Assembly (NCBI GenBank): GCA_902621305.1
Contig: CACNLM010000010.1
Location: 1-60,688 of the forward strand
Source of the DNA: an uncultured Alphaproteobacteria bacterium
GTDB lineage: Bacteria > Pseudomonadota > Alphaproteobacteria > HIMB59 > GCA-002718135
DNA length: 60,688 nucleotides
Direction of reading: 5' to 3'
The translations under genes and the position numbers were made by a program. Shown here piece by piece: positions 35,916 through 46,008 of the stretch (the first letter of the stretch is position 1; every line of letters begins with the position of its first letter). The notes below the pieces were generated by a model. That model did not search any database. It saw only the letters and a list, made by a program, of their open reading frames with translations, and was not told the origin of the DNA.

Positions 35916-37171
35916 GTTATTCTTGCTAACAACGTATCATTTTCTATGCCTGTGTATATACAGGAAACTAAATTTCCCTCTTTAAACTCTTCTTCAAGTT
36001 TTACTTTTAAAAAATGCTGATCTTTTCCAAGTGAAAAATTTTCTTTTCTACTTTCAATTAAAATTTGTTCCTTCTTTCCAATATTTTTTTTTAAATGTTG
36101 TTTTAATTTTTCCATACCTTTTTCTCTAAGTCTTCTTGCTCTATCTTTGATAATATTTTTTTGAACCTGAGGCATTCTAGATGCAGGAGTGTTTTCTCTT
36201 GGTGAATAAGGAAAAATATGAAGATGGGTTAAATTACACTCATCAACTAGTTTAATTGAATCTTGAAACATCGTTTCTGTTTCTGTTGGAAAACCTGCAA
36301 TTATATCAGCACCAAATGTTGCATCTTTCCTAATAGATAAAACTTTCTTACAAAAATTTATTGCCATTTCCCTTGAATGTCTTCTTTTCATTCTTTTCAA
36401 AATTAAATTGTTTCCAGCTTGTAAACTTATATGAAAATGAGGCATCAATCTTTCGTCCTTTAAAACATCCCAAAAATCTTCGTCTATTTCAGCGCAGTCA
36501 ATTGAAGACAAGCGCAGCTGTCTTAATTCAGGTACTAATTTTAGAATTCTTTTAATTAAATTAGAAAAAGTAGGTTTTGCTGGAAGATCTTTTCCATAAT
36601 CAGTTATATCTACTCCTGTTAAGACTACTTCATTATATCCATTGCTAACAATTTTTTTTATTTTATTTACTATTTCTCCAGCAGGTACACTTCTATTATT
36701 GCCCCTGCCAAATGGAATAATACAAAAAGTACAGCGATGGTTACAACCTTGTTGTATTTCAATGTAAGCTCTTGATTTTCCTTCAAATTTTTCAATTGAA
36801 TTAGGTACTGTTTTACTTTCTTCTAATATATTTCCTACTTTAAGATTTTTAGACTGATTAATATTTTTCCATGTTAAAGTTTCTAATTTTTCTGTGTTTC
36901 CAATTACTGAGTCTACTTCTTTTAAATCTTTATATTTTAATGGATTGATTTGAGCCGCACATCCTGTAACTACTATTTTATTATTAGGAAAATTTTTTTT
37001 TGCCTTTCTAATTTCATAAGACACTTTTTTCTCAGCTTCTTCAGTTACTGCACATGAGTTTATGACTGTAACATTATTTAAATTATTTGTTCTAAGATGG
37101 TTTTTAATAATTTCACCTTCATAAATATTCAATCTACAACCTAGATTAACTATGTGATTTTTATTTTTCAT
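35912..37171 (-). CDS. mtaB: tRNA (N6-threonylcarbamoyladenosine37) methylthiotransferase MtaB
   Basis: Radical-SAM enzyme that adds a methylthio group to t6A37 in tRNAs. The 419-residue protein has the N-terminal UPF0004 cluster cysteines (LGCRLNIYE near 10, NSCAVTEEA near 40, VVTGCAAQ near 74). The radical-SAM triad GCNHRCTFCIIPFGRG is near residue 143-158, and a TRAM-like end lies near 370-419. Length and order match MtaB rather than MiaB or RimO. It follows dapF by three bases and overlaps ftsY. Confidence 0.93.
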   Translation of the reverse strand: MKNKNHIVNLGCRLNIYEGEIIKNHLRTNNLNNVTVINSCAVTEEAEKKVSYEIRKAKKNFPNNKIVVTGCAAQINPLKYKDLKEVDSVIGNTEKLETLTWKNINQSKNLKVGNILEESKTVPNSIEKFEGKSRAYIEIQQGCNHRCTFCIIPFGRGNNRSVPAGEIVNKIKKIVSNGYNEVVLTGVDITDYGKDLPAKPTFSNLIKRILKLVPELRQLRLSSIDCAEIDEDFWDVLKDERLMPHFHISLQAGNNLILKRMKRRHSREMAINFCKKVLSIRKDATFGADIIAGFPTETETMFQDSIKLVDECNLTHLHIFPYSPRENTPASRMPQVQKNIIKDRARRLREKGMEKLKQHLKKNIGKKEQILIESRKENFSLGKDQHFLKVKLEEEFKEGNLVSCIYTGIENDTLLARIT

Positions 37172-37174
37172 AAA

Positions 37175-37993
37175 TTATATTTCTAAACTACCTTGATAAC
37201 TTATTTCTGCAGGTCCTGTCATAATAGCTTCATTATTAACTATATTTATATGCAGCGATCCTTTTTCAAGCTTCACTTCAGCGTTATTTTCAATCAATCC
37301 TTTTTTCCACGCCGCATATACAGCCGCACAGGCACCACTACCACAAGCTAACGTGATTCCAACTCCACGTTCCCAAACTCTCATTTCAATTAAATTTGAA
37401 TTAATAACTTCAACTATTTCAACATTAGTTTTTTTTGGAAAGAGCTCATGATTTTCTATTGTAGGACCTATACTTTCAAGATCTGTATCTTTGATCGATT
37501 TCCCAAAAAAAACTACATGTGGATTACCTACATTAACAGCAACCCCATTACTATATCCATCAATTAAAATTGGTATATTCATTGTATCGACTTCTTTAAC
37601 TAAAGGAATTTTATCCCAAGTATTTTTTATTGAACCCATGTTCACACTTATATTGTTATCTATTTTTTTTGCTTCTAATATGCCTGCATCAGATTGAATT
37701 TTTAAAATTTCTTTATTTGAATCTTCATCAAATAGTATTTTTGCCACGCAGCGTGTTCCATTACCACAAGCTTCGGCTCTATCACCACCAGGATTAAAAA
37801 TTTCAATTTCAGCATCAGCAATTTGATTACTTGTATTATTAATTGTGATTAATTGATCACACCCTGCCCCAGTTCTTCTGTCACTGAGTCTTTTAATAAT
37901 ATCTTCAGTAATTGTGATATTGTTAGACCTTTTATCTATGATAACAAAATCATTCCCAAGTCCATGCATCTTTATAAAGTCTACTTTTTGCAT
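37175..37993 (-). CDS. dapF: Diaminopimelate epimerase
   Basis: Converts LL- to meso-diaminopimelate for lysine and peptidoglycan. The 272-residue protein shows FIKMHGLGNDFVIID at the N-terminus and the two catalytic cysteines in ACGNGTRC near residue 74-81 and LACGSGACAAVYAA near 214-227. Length is normal. It begins the minus-strand dapF-mtaB-ftsY-yciB run, a common alphaproteobacterial order. Confidence 0.96.
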   Translation of the reverse strand: MQKVDFIKMHGLGNDFVIIDKRSNNITITEDIIKRLSDRRTGAGCDQLITINNTSNQIADAEIEIFNPGGDRAEACGNGTRCVAKILFDEDSNKEILKIQSDAGILEAKKIDNNISVNMGSIKNTWDKIPLVKEVDTMNIPILIDGYSNGVAVNVGNPHVVFFGKSIKDTDLESIGPTIENHELFPKKTNVEIVEVINSNLIEMRVWERGVGITLACGSGACAAVYAAWKKGLIENNAEVKLEKGSLHINIVNNEAIMTGPAEISYQGSLEI

Positions 37994-38139
37994 GTTTGTT
38001 TTATAACCTAATTTATCGATAAATCTCAGTAAATATGGGAAATTTAAGAATACTTGACTTTCAATTATTCAGCTAATAGAGGGTCACCAACAAATCCTAT
38101 ATTTGTAAACGAATTGAGCTTGTTACAATTGTGATAGGT

Positions 38140-38170
38140 ACTCTAGCCCACGAGTTTCGTGCCCTGGAGT
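38140..38170 (+). promoter_or_regulatory. Hairpin in the ffh leader
   Basis: ACTCTAG pairs perfectly with CTGGAGT (with one G-U), then a CC/CC internal loop, then CACGA/TCGTG with a three-base loop. It ends 20 bases before the ffh ATG. TAGCC in the first strand can instead pair with GGCTA at 38176-38180, just ahead of the GGAG ribosome site, so two alternative folds are possible. I recall a marine-metagenome RNA motif named after ffh, which this may match, but could not test that. Confidence 0.5.
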
Positions 38171-38190
38171 TAAAAGGCTATTGGAGATTT

Positions 38191-39555
38191 ATGTTTGATA
38201 CACTGAACACAAAATTTGAAAAAATTGTTCAAAGTATTCGGGGTAAGGCTGTTATTTCAGAAACAGATCTTGAAGTTACATTACGCGAAATTAGAATTGC
38301 TCTGTTAGAGGCAGATGTCTCCTTAGTTGTAGTAAAAGAGTTTATAAATTCCATCAAGTCAAACATTTTAGGAAAAGAAATTCTCAAATCTGTTAAGCCA
38401 GATCAAATGATCATAAAGCTTGTGCAAGATGAGCTTGTAAAAATTCTTGGATCAGAAAATAAATCTCTAAATTTATCTTCGTCTCAATTAGCTAAAATAT
38501 TGTTTTGTGGATTACAGGGATCTGGGAAAACAACATCAATTGCCAAACTTTCCTATTTGCTAAAGAAATCTTCAAAGAAAAAAATTTTACTAGCATCAGC
38601 AGACATTTATCGACCAGCAGCACAAGAACAATTAAAAGTATTAGCTGAAGAAACCGGCTCAGATTTCTTTAATCACAATCTAACATCAGCAAGTAAGATT
38701 GTTGATGATTCTATAGACTATGCTCAAAAAAATTTATTTGATATTCTTATTTTAGATACTGCTGGACGACAAGTTGTAGATAAAAAATTAATGAGTGAAT
38801 TAATAGAAATTGAAAATAAGTTTAAACCTGACGAAACATTATTAGTAGCAGATGCTCTAACAGGACAAGATGCTGCAAATGTAGCTAAAAGTTTTAGTGA
38901 TGCAATAAATATTACTGGATCAATTTTAACTCGAATAGATGGTGATAGCAGAGGTGGTGCAGCACTATCAATTAAATCGATAACAAACTCTCCTATAAAA
39001 TTTATAGGACTAGGTGAAAAAGTAGAAAATTTTGAACCTTTCCATCCTGAAAGAATTGCACAAAGAATTTTAGGTATGGGAGATATTGTATCTCTCGTCG
39101 AAAAGGCTGCTGAAAATATTGATAAAGAAGAAATGGAAGATATGGCTAAAAAGATCGCTAAAGGAAAATTTGATCTTGAAGATTTTGCCAATCAATTAAA
39201 GCAAATGGGTAAAATGGGTGGAGTCTCCGGTTTACTTTCTATGATGCCAGGTGTTTCAAAGGCACAGAAGTTAATGGCAGAAAATAAAATTTCTAATTCA
39301 ATGATTGATAAACAAATAGCTATAATCAGTTCAATGACAAAAAAAGAAAGGGCTGATCCAGATATTATAAAGGCTTCACGTAAAATTAGAATTTCAAAAG
39401 GATCTGGAACAAAAGTTCAAGACGTTAACAGGTTATTAAAACAGTTTCTCCAATCACAAAAAATGATGAAGAGAATGAAATCAATGGGCAAAGAAGGAAT
39501 TCCCAGTGATTTAATGCAAAAATTACAAGGAAATCTTCCTCCAAACATAAATTAG
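38191..39555 (+). CDS. ffh: Signal recognition particle protein Ffh
   Basis: SRP54 GTPase that recognises signal sequences on the ribosome with 4.5S RNA. From the ATG at 38191 it is 454 residues beginning MFDTLNTKFEKI, as in other Ffh; a longer in-frame stretch upstream overlaps the leader hairpin and is unlike Ffh. The G domain has LQGSGKTTSIAKL near residue 108-120, ADIYRPAAQEQL near 140, DTAGRQ near 190 and TRIDGDSRGGAAL near 247. The methionine-rich M domain is at about 325-440. GGAG lies four bases upstream of the start. It heads the run ffh-rpsP-rimM-trmD-rplS. Confidence 0.96.
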   Translation: MFDTLNTKFEKIVQSIRGKAVISETDLEVTLREIRIALLEADVSLVVVKEFINSIKSNILGKEILKSVKPDQMIIKLVQDELVKILGSENKSLNLSSSQLAKILFCGLQGSGKTTSIAKLSYLLKKSSKKKILLASADIYRPAAQEQLKVLAEETGSDFFNHNLTSASKIVDDSIDYAQKNLFDILILDTAGRQVVDKKLMSELIEIENKFKPDETLLVADALTGQDAANVAKSFSDAINITGSILTRIDGDSRGGAALSIKSITNSPIKFIGLGEKVENFEPFHPERIAQRILGMGDIVSLVEKAAENIDKEEMEDMAKKIAKGKFDLEDFANQLKQMGKMGGVSGLLSMMPGVSKAQKLMAENKISNSMIDKQIAIISSMTKKERADPDIIKASRKIRISKGSGTKVQDVNRLLKQFLQSQKMMKRMKSMGKEGIPSDLMQKLQGNLPPNIN

Positions 39556-39567
39556 AAAGGAAATAAA

Positions 39568-40023
39568 ATGCCAGTAAGAATAAGATTATCAAGAGGTGGT
39601 GCAAAGAAAAGACCATATTACAGAATAGTTGTAGCTGACTCAAGAAGAGCAAGAGATGTAAAATTTATAGACCAAATTGGTACTTACAACCCAATGCTTC
39701 CAAAGGATAGTGCAGATAGAGTTAAAATGGATTTAGATAAAGCTAAAGAATGGATTTTGAAAGGCGCACAACCATCGGACAGAGTATCAATATTTCTTAG
39801 CAATCTTGGTGTTATTGAAAAAACAGCTATTACCGAAAAAACTAAAAAACATCTACCTAAGAAAAAAGCACAGGAACGTTTAGCTGCTGCTAAAGAAAAA
39901 GAAGAAGCTGCGAAAGCTGCAGCAGAAGAATCAAAAGCAGAAGAAGCAGAAGCTAAGCCAGCTGAAGATGCACAACCTGCTGAAGAATCAAAAGCAGAAG
40001 AAGCAGAAGCTAAAAAAGAATAA
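39568..40023 (+). CDS. rpsP: Ribosomal protein S16 with acidic tail
   Basis: 30S subunit protein. Residues 1-80 are a normal S16 ([38 protein letters not shown]). The 151-residue total is far longer than the usual 80-100: a basic linker near 85-110 leads to an Ala/Glu/Lys tail built of [11 protein letters not shown] repeats, the last ending at the stop. The same repeat unit recurs in L19 downstream. AAAGGA precedes the ATG at good spacing. Confidence 0.95.
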   Translation: MPVRIRLSRGGAKKRPYYRIVVADSRRARDVKFIDQIGTYNPMLPKDSADRVKMDLDKAKEWILKGAQPSDRVSIFLSNLGVIEKTAITEKTKKHLPKKKAQERLAAAKEKEEAAKAAAEESKAEEAEAKPAEDAQPAEESKAEEAEAKKE

Positions 40024-40037
40024 AATCAATTTTTGCT

Positions 40038-40544
40038 TTGAGTAATAAAGATATTATTCTTGTCGGTCAGTTTGGATCTCCTTTAGGATTAAAAGGTGAA
40101 ATAAAAGTTAATACGATGACTACCTCGTTTGAAGTTTTTAAAAATTTAAAAAACTATTATAATTTTGATGGTTCAGTTTCTTGGAACTTTAAAAATATTT
40201 TATTCAAAAATAATAAGTGTGTTGTTCAAGTTGAAAAATACTTTTCTAGAGAAGATGTTTTAGAGCTTAAAGGTCAAAAAATTTTTTCAAATAAGAAATT
40301 TTTTCCAAAAACAAAAGATAATGAGTTTTACATAAACGATCTAATCGAATGCATGATTTTCTTGAAAGACAATACTAGTATTGGAAAAGTTTTAAGTGTT
40401 CAAAATTTTGGGGCGGGTGATTTATTAGAAGTCAAATATAATACCAAACTTACTCTTATACCTTTTGATAAAACAAATATTTTATCAGTTAATATTAATA
40501 AAAAAGAAATTATAGCTAATCCAATACCTGGTATTCTTGATTAA
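40038..40544 (+). CDS. rimM: 16S rRNA processing protein RimM
   Basis: Assists assembly of the 30S head, binding S19. The 168-residue protein starts from a TTG (MSNKDIILVGQFGSPLGLKGEIKV), the GxxxGxxGLKGE pattern being the RimM N-terminal barrel. The C-terminal PRC-barrel has FYINDLIECMIF near residue 94-105 and a DLLEVKYN-type segment near 127-134, ending in NPIPGILD. The TTG start is the only one available before the conserved block. It lies between rpsP and trmD, as is usual. Confidence 0.92.
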   Translation: MSNKDIILVGQFGSPLGLKGEIKVNTMTTSFEVFKNLKNYYNFDGSVSWNFKNILFKNNKCVVQVEKYFSREDVLELKGQKIFSNKKFFPKTKDNEFYINDLIECMIFLKDNTSIGKVLSVQNFGAGDLLEVKYNTKLTLIPFDKTNILSVNINKKEIIANPIPGILD

Positions 40545-40545
40545 A

Positions 40546-41244
40546 ATGAGAGTAGTAATTTTAACATGTTATCCTGAGATGTTTCCTGGTTCATTAGGAT
40601 ATTCTGTAATCGGAAATGCACTAAACAATAAAAAATTTTCTCTCGAGTTAGTCAATCTACATAATTTTGGAATTGACAAAAGAGGAAGTGTTGATGATGA
40701 ACCTTTTGGGGGAGGCCCTGGAATGGTTATTCGTCCAGATGTGATAGAAAAAGCATTAAATTCAATCACTTTCAAAACCGATAATTACTGCAAAATTTTT
40801 CTAACACCCTCAGGTCAGAAATTATCTCAAGCCAAACTTAATAATCTATCAAAACATGATGAAATGCTTATTTTATGCGGTAGATTTGAAGGGGTTGACC
40901 AAAGAGCTATAGAAATTCTTGATTTTAAGGAAATAAGTATCGGTGATTACGTCCTTTCTGGTGGTGAGATTGCTGCTCAGGTGTTAGTTGAAGGTTGTAT
41001 TCGTCTCATTCCTGGAGTATTAGGGCAACCACAAAGTTTATTAGAAGAATCTTTTTCTAATAATCTGCTTGAATATCCTCATTATACCAGACCGCAAACT
41101 TGGGAAGATATTCAGGGAAATAAACATGAAGTTCCAGATGTTTTAACATCAGGTCATCATGAAAAAATTGATAAATGGAGAAAAGAAAAATCGGTTGAAA
41201 AAACAAAAGTATTAAGACCAGATCTTTATAAAAAGGAAATATAA
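40546..41244 (+). CDS. trmD: tRNA (guanine37-N1)-methyltransferase
   Basis: Adds m1G37 to tRNAs with G36, preventing frameshifts. It is 232 residues from the ATG at 40546 ([15 protein letters not shown]); an in-frame TTG three codons upstream would overlap rimM and is less likely. The SPOUT knot motif is seen in [15 protein letters not shown] near 109-123 and [14 protein letters not shown] near 132-145; the C-terminal [11 protein letters not shown] follows near 183. Length is normal. It sits between rimM and rplS as expected. Confidence 0.94.
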   Translation: MRVVILTCYPEMFPGSLGYSVIGNALNNKKFSLELVNLHNFGIDKRGSVDDEPFGGGPGMVIRPDVIEKALNSITFKTDNYCKIFLTPSGQKLSQAKLNNLSKHDEMLILCGRFEGVDQRAIEILDFKEISIGDYVLSGGEIAAQVLVEGCIRLIPGVLGQPQSLLEESFSNNLLEYPHYTRPQTWEDIQGNKHEVPDVLTSGHHEKIDKWRKEKSVEKTKVLRPDLYKKEI

Positions 41245-41245
41245 A

Positions 41246-41851
41246 ATGGGTAATTTATTAGAGACATTTGAAAAACAACAGATTGAAAAGTTAACTTCAA
41301 AAAAAAGAGTTCCTGCTTTTCGTCCAGGTGATACTCTAAAAGTTACTGTAAGAATTACAGAGGGAAGTAAGTCGAGACTTCAAGCATTTGAAGGTATTTG
41401 TATTGCAAGAAAAAATAATTCAGTAAACTCTAATTTTACTGTGAGAAAAATATCTCATGGAGAGGGTGTTGAAAGAGTATTCCCTTTATTCAGTCCATTA
41501 GTAGAAAAAATTGACGTTGTTAGAAAAGGCGATGTAAGAAGAGCTAAGCTATATTATCTAAGAGAATTATCTGGAAAGAAAGCAAGGATCGCAGATAAAG
41601 ATAGGGGCGATGAAGCTGATCAATATGAATATATAGAGGAAGCTCCTCCGGTAGAAGAAACAAAAACTGCAGATACAGATACAAATGCTGCAGGGGAACC
41701 AAAAGCTGAAGAGGTAGAAGCAAAACAAGCAGAGACAAAAGTAGAAGAAGCAGAAGCCAAACCAGCAGAAGAATCTAAAGCAGAAGCTGCAGAGGAATCT
41801 AGTAAAGAAGAGGAAAAAGCAGACGAAAATAAATCGGATGACAATAAATAA
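41246..41851 (+). CDS. rplS: Ribosomal protein L19 with long acidic tail
   Basis: 50S protein at the subunit interface. Residues 1-115 are typical L19 ([30 protein letters not shown], then [34 protein letters not shown]). Residues about 120-201 are a Glu/Ala/Lys tail with units such as [14 protein letters not shown] that match the S16 tail, ending [10 protein letters not shown] tail is common in alphaproteobacterial L19, but this is long. Its 3' end overlaps leuC by 14 bases, so the acidic tail codons also encode the leuC start. Confidence 0.95.
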   Translation: MGNLLETFEKQQIEKLTSKKRVPAFRPGDTLKVTVRITEGSKSRLQAFEGICIARKNNSVNSNFTVRKISHGEGVERVFPLFSPLVEKIDVVRKGDVRRAKLYYLRELSGKKARIADKDRGDEADQYEYIEEAPPVEETKTADTDTNAAGEPKAEEVEAKQAETKVEEAEAKPAEESKAEAAEESSKEEEKADENKSDDNK

Positions 41852-43241
41852 TCCTAAAACTCTTTTTGATAAAATTTGGGAGCATCATCTTGTTGATAGA
41901 CAAGAAGATGGAACCTGTCTTATTTATATTGATAGACACCTCGTTCATGAAGTTACAAGCCCTCAAGCATTTGAAGGTTTAAGAAATAATAATCGTAAAG
42001 TTAGAAGACCCGAAAGTACTTTTGCTGTAGCTGATCACAATGTTCCAACCTCAGATAGATCTAAAGGTATAGAGAATAAAGAAAGTAGAATTCAGGTTGA
42101 AACACTAGAAAAAAATTGCAAAGATTTTGATGTTACACTTTTCCCATTATTAGATAGCAGACAAGGTATAGTTCATATAGTTGGACCAGAACAAGGCATT
42201 ACTCAGCCAGGTATGACAATAGTTTGTGGTGATAGTCATACAGCAACACACGGAGCATTTGGCGCATTAGCTTTTGGTATCGGCACAAGTGAAGTTGAGC
42301 ATGTATTAGCTACTCAGACCTTAATTCAAAAACCTGCAAAGAATATGCGAATTTCTGTTGAAGGTAAGTTAAACTTAGGTGTTACAGCAAAAGATATTAT
42401 TCTTCATATAATAGGGAAAATAGGAACAGCTGGTGGAACTGGTTATGTTATTGAATATGCTGGTAATGCAATTTCCTCTCTTTCTATGGAAGGAAGAATG
42501 ACAATCTGTAATATGAGTATTGAAGCAGGTGCTAGAGCTGGTTTAATCGCTCCTGACGAAAAAACTTTTGAATATATTAAAGGTAGACCGTATGCTCCAT
42601 CAGGAGATAATTGGGACAAAGCGGTAGAATTTTGGAAAGCTCTTCCATCTGATGAGGGTGCAAAATATGATGAAGAAATTTTAATTAATGCTGAAGATAT
42701 TTCACCACAAATTACTTGGGGCACTAGCCCACAAGACGTTGTTGCTATAAATGGTATAGTACCAAATCCTCAAGAAGAGAGTAATCCAAATAGAAAGAAG
42801 GCTATGGAGCGTTCTCTTGAATATATGGGTTTAGAACCCAAACAAGAAATACAAAAAATTAAAATCGATAAAGTGTTTATTGGCTCATGCACTAATGGAA
42901 GAATTGAGGATTTAAGAGAAGTTGCTAAAGTTGTAGAAGGAAAAAAAGTTTCTGTAGACTCAATGATTGTTCCTGGTTCAGGTCTAGTTAAAAAACAAGC
43001 TGAAGAAGAAGGTTTAGATAAAATTTTTATTGAAGCTGGATTTGATTGGAGAGAACCAGGTTGCTCCATGTGTTTAGCTATGAATCCAGATCAACTAAAA
43101 CCGCAAGAAAGATGTGCATCAACATCAAATAGAAATTTTGAAGGCAGACAAGGTAGAGAAGGTAGAACACATCTTGTCAGTCCTGCAATAGCTGCTGCCT
43201 CTGCAATCAAAGGTTCTTTTGCAACAGTAGAGGATTTATAA
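41838..43241 (+). CDS. leuC: 3-isopropylmalate dehydratase large subunit
   Basis: Isomerises 2- to 3-isopropylmalate in leucine synthesis with an [4Fe-4S] cluster. The 467 residues start [19 protein letters not shown]. Cluster cysteines are in [11 protein letters not shown] near 347 and [11 protein letters not shown] near 407; [19 protein letters not shown] near 134 is conserved. Its start lies inside the end of rplS (14-base overlap) and its stop is adjacent to leuD. Confidence 0.96.
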   Translation: MTINNPKTLFDKIWEHHLVDRQEDGTCLIYIDRHLVHEVTSPQAFEGLRNNNRKVRRPESTFAVADHNVPTSDRSKGIENKESRIQVETLEKNCKDFDVTLFPLLDSRQGIVHIVGPEQGITQPGMTIVCGDSHTATHGAFGALAFGIGTSEVEHVLATQTLIQKPAKNMRISVEGKLNLGVTAKDIILHIIGKIGTAGGTGYVIEYAGNAISSLSMEGRMTICNMSIEAGARAGLIAPDEKTFEYIKGRPYAPSGDNWDKAVEFWKALPSDEGAKYDEEILINAEDISPQITWGTSPQDVVAINGIVPNPQEESNPNRKKAMERSLEYMGLEPKQEIQKIKIDKVFIGSCTNGRIEDLREVAKVVEGKKVSVDSMIVPGSGLVKKQAEEEGLDKIFIEAGFDWREPGCSMCLAMNPDQLKPQERCASTSNRNFEGRQGREGRTHLVSPAIAAASAIKGSFATVEDL

Positions 43242-43844
43242 ATGGAATCATTTAAAAAAATAATTGGTATCCCTGCGCCACTACCAATGATTAATGTCGA
43301 TACCGATATGATTATTCCAAAACAATTTTTGAAAACAATAAAGAGATCTGGTTTAGGTAAAAACTTGTTTCATGAATTAAGATACGATATTCAAGGTAAC
43401 ATAAAGAATAATTTTGTTCTAAACTGGGACCCTTATAAAACTTCAAAAATTTTAATTGCTGGGGCAAATTTTGGTTGTGGATCAAGTAGAGAGCATGCAC
43501 CATGGTCACTTTTAGATTTTGGTTTTAAGTCAATAATTGCGCCAAGCTTCGCAGATATTTTCTATAATAATTGTTTTAAAAATGGAATACTGCCAATTAA
43601 GTTAGATCAACAAAAGGTAGATATATTAATGAACGAAGCAGAAAATAAAAATGATGTTTCAGTTGATTTAGAAAATCAAAAAATCACTTATCAAAATGAT
43701 AAAACAATAGAATTTGAAATTGATGCATTTCGAAAAAAATGTTTGCTAGAGGGTTTGGATGATATTGGTTTGACGCTCCAAAAAAATAAAAAAATTGATG
43801 TTCACGAAGAAAAAATACACAGTATCCAGCCCTGGATAGTGTAG
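43242..43844 (+). CDS. leuD: 3-isopropylmalate dehydratase small subunit
   Basis: Swivelling domain partner of LeuC, 200 residues. Motifs: DTDMIIPKQFLK near residue 21-32 and the GANFGCGSSREHAPW block near 74-88, which are hallmark of LeuD. Length is normal. It directly follows leuC with no gap and precedes leuB by six bases. Confidence 0.96.
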   Translation: MESFKKIIGIPAPLPMINVDTDMIIPKQFLKTIKRSGLGKNLFHELRYDIQGNIKNNFVLNWDPYKTSKILIAGANFGCGSSREHAPWSLLDFGFKSIIAPSFADIFYNNCFKNGILPIKLDQQKVDILMNEAENKNDVSVDLENQKITYQNDKTIEFEIDAFRKKCLLEGLDDIGLTLQKNKKIDVHEEKIHSIQPWIV

Positions 43845-43850
43845 TCAAAA

Positions 43851-44963
43851 ATGAGTAATAAAAAAATTTTAATTTTACCTGGTGACGGAATAGGCAATGA
43901 AGTTATGGCTGAGGTACTAAAAATAATTGATTGGATGGAAAAAACTAAATCTTTATCTTTTGATATTTCTGAAAGATTAGTTGGAGGTACGGCATACGAT
44001 AAAGAAGGTAATTCTATTAGTGATGAAACAATGCAAGTAGCTATGGATTGTGATGCAGTATTATTTGGTGCGGTAGGAGGTGCTAAATGGGATAACGTAG
44101 AAAGAGATAAAAGACCTGAAGCAGCCTTATTAAGATTAAGAAAAGACCTTGATCTCTTTGCTAATCTAAGACCGGCGGTTGTTTTAGATGCTCTTTCAGA
44201 TTCATCATCTTTAAAATCTGATCTTGTTAAAGGATTAGATATTTTGATAATAAGAGAATTAACAAGTGGTGTATATTTTGGACAACCAAGATTTATATCA
44301 AAAATTAGTGAGACTGAAAGTAAGGCGGTTGATACTCAATTATATACCACATCAGAAGTTAATAGAGTTTCACGAGTGGCATTTGATTTAGCAAAGTTGC
44401 GTAATAACAAAGTTACATCAGTAGAAAAATCAAATGTAATGGAAACTGGTTTATTTTGGAAACAAACTGTAACAGATTTACATAAAAAGGAATATTCTGA
44501 TGTGAATTTAGAACACATGCTTGCAGATAATTGTGCAATGCAATTAGTTCGTTATCCAAAACAATTTGATGTCATACTTACAGATAACTTATTTGGTGAT
44601 CTTTTAAGTGATACTGCAGCTATGCTAACAGGATCTTTAGGAATGCTTCCTTCAGCAGCTCTTGGACCAGTTAAAGAAAATGGAACTAGAGCAGCAATGT
44701 ATGAGCCCGTTCATGGTAGTGCACCAGATATAGCTGGGCAATCTAAAGCAAATCCTTTAGCAATGATCATGAGCTTTGCTATGATGTTGAAATATAGTTT
44801 TGATATGCAAGAAGATAGTCAAATGATTGAGAAAGCTGTACAGAATGTATTACTAAAAGGTTTAAGAACAGCTGATATAAAAGATGGAGCAGAAAAAATT
44901 ATTTCAACTCAAGAAATGGGCAATGCTGTTATTGAAGAATTAAAAATTCTATCTGGAAATTAA
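43851..44963 (+). CDS. leuB: 3-isopropylmalate dehydrogenase
   Basis: NAD-linked oxidative decarboxylase of leucine synthesis, 370 residues. [14 protein letters not shown] is near residue 8-21, the substrate loop [15 protein letters not shown] near 94-108, and [25 protein letters not shown] near 245-270. The C-terminal NAD-binding block [10 protein letters not shown] is near 288. It is the third leu gene in order leuCDB, and asd starts on the next base. Confidence 0.96.
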   Translation: MSNKKILILPGDGIGNEVMAEVLKIIDWMEKTKSLSFDISERLVGGTAYDKEGNSISDETMQVAMDCDAVLFGAVGGAKWDNVERDKRPEAALLRLRKDLDLFANLRPAVVLDALSDSSSLKSDLVKGLDILIIRELTSGVYFGQPRFISKISETESKAVDTQLYTTSEVNRVSRVAFDLAKLRNNKVTSVEKSNVMETGLFWKQTVTDLHKKEYSDVNLEHMLADNCAMQLVRYPKQFDVILTDNLFGDLLSDTAAMLTGSLGMLPSAALGPVKENGTRAAMYEPVHGSAPDIAGQSKANPLAMIMSFAMMLKYSFDMQEDSQMIEKAVQNVLLKGLRTADIKDGAEKIISTQEMGNAVIEELKILSGN

Positions 44964-46007
44964 ATGACTCAAAAATACAACATAGCAGTAGCAGGAGCAA
45001 CAGGTGCGGTAGGAACAGAAATAGTTCAAATATTAGAGCAAAGGGATTTTCCATTAGACAATTTATATTTACTTGCATCATCAAAATCAAAAGGCAAAAA
45101 AGTAGAGTTTAAAGATAAAGAAATTGTTGTAGAAGACTTATCAGAATTTGATTTTTCAAAAGCTCACATTGGTTTATTTTCACCTGGTGGTAAAATTTCT
45201 GCAGAATATGCACCAAAAGCAGCTAAAAAAGGATGTATTGTTATAGACAATACCTCTCATTTTCGAATGCAACAAAATATTCCTTTAATCGTTCCTGAAG
45301 TAAACGCTAATGCACTTGATGAATTTTTTGATGATGAAAACAGAACTAATATTATTTCAAATCCTAACTGTTCAACTATACAAATGGTTGTTGCATTAAA
45401 ACCACTTCATGAAAAAGCAATTATAAACAGAGTTGTTGTATCAACATATCAAGCTGTTTCTGGAGCAGGTAAAACAGGTATGGATGAATTATTTAATCAG
45501 ACTCAAAATGTTTATGCAAACCAAGAATTAAAAAAAGAAAAGTTCACAAAACAAATTGCGTTTAATGCCATTCCACACATTGGGGCTTTTTTAGAAAATG
45601 GCAATACTGAAGAAGAGCAAAAAATGATTGATGAAACAAAAAAAATTCTAGACGAGGGAATTAACGTTTCAGCAACTTGTGTTAGAACAGCTGTATTTAT
45701 TGGCCATTCAGAAGCTGTAAATATAGAGTTTGACTCACCATTAGATGAAAAAGAAGCTAACGAAATATTATCTAACTCTGAAGGTATTTCAGTAATTGAT
45801 CATCGAAAAGATGAAGGTTATGTGACTCCTGTTGAAATTGCAGGAGAGGATAAAGTTTATATTAGTAGAATTAGAAATGATCAATCAATAGACAATGGTT
45901 TGAATTTATGGGTGGTCTCGGATAATTTGCGCAAAGGAGCAGCGCTTAATGCTGTTCAAATTGCTGAATTAATAGTTGCAAAGTATTCAGAAAAAATAAA
46001 TATTTAA
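44964..46007 (+). CDS. asd: Aspartate-semialdehyde dehydrogenase
   Basis: Produces aspartate semialdehyde, branch point to Lys/DAP, Met and Thr. The 347-residue protein has the NADP motif AVAGATGAVGTEI near residue 8-20 and the catalytic Cys in NPNCSTIQMV near 132-141, with YQAVSGAGKTGMDEL near 158. Length is normal. It directly abuts leuB, so the leucine and aspartate-family genes share one transcript. A convergent tRNA-Arg follows after one base. Confidence 0.95.
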   Translation: MTQKYNIAVAGATGAVGTEIVQILEQRDFPLDNLYLLASSKSKGKKVEFKDKEIVVEDLSEFDFSKAHIGLFSPGGKISAEYAPKAAKKGCIVIDNTSHFRMQQNIPLIVPEVNANALDEFFDDENRTNIISNPNCSTIQMVVALKPLHEKAIINRVVVSTYQAVSGAGKTGMDELFNQTQNVYANQELKKEKFTKQIAFNAIPHIGAFLENGNTEEEQKMIDETKKILDEGINVSATCVRTAVFIGHSEAVNIEFDSPLDEKEANEILSNSEGISVIDHRKDEGYVTPVEIAGEDKVYISRIRNDQSIDNGLNLWVVSDNLRKGAALNAVQIAELIVAKYSEKINI

Positions 46008-46008
46008 T

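Noticed and set aside
38131-38190. N-terminal extension of ffh from a GTG at 38131
   Set aside because: The extra residues do not match Ffh, whose conserved start is MFD; GGAG precedes the ATG at 38191, and the stretch is occupied by a hairpin.
41620-41844. Ser/Ala-rich frame on the minus strand opposite the rplS tail
   Set aside because: Complement of the Glu/Ala/Lys repeat codons; rplS and leuC explain the region.
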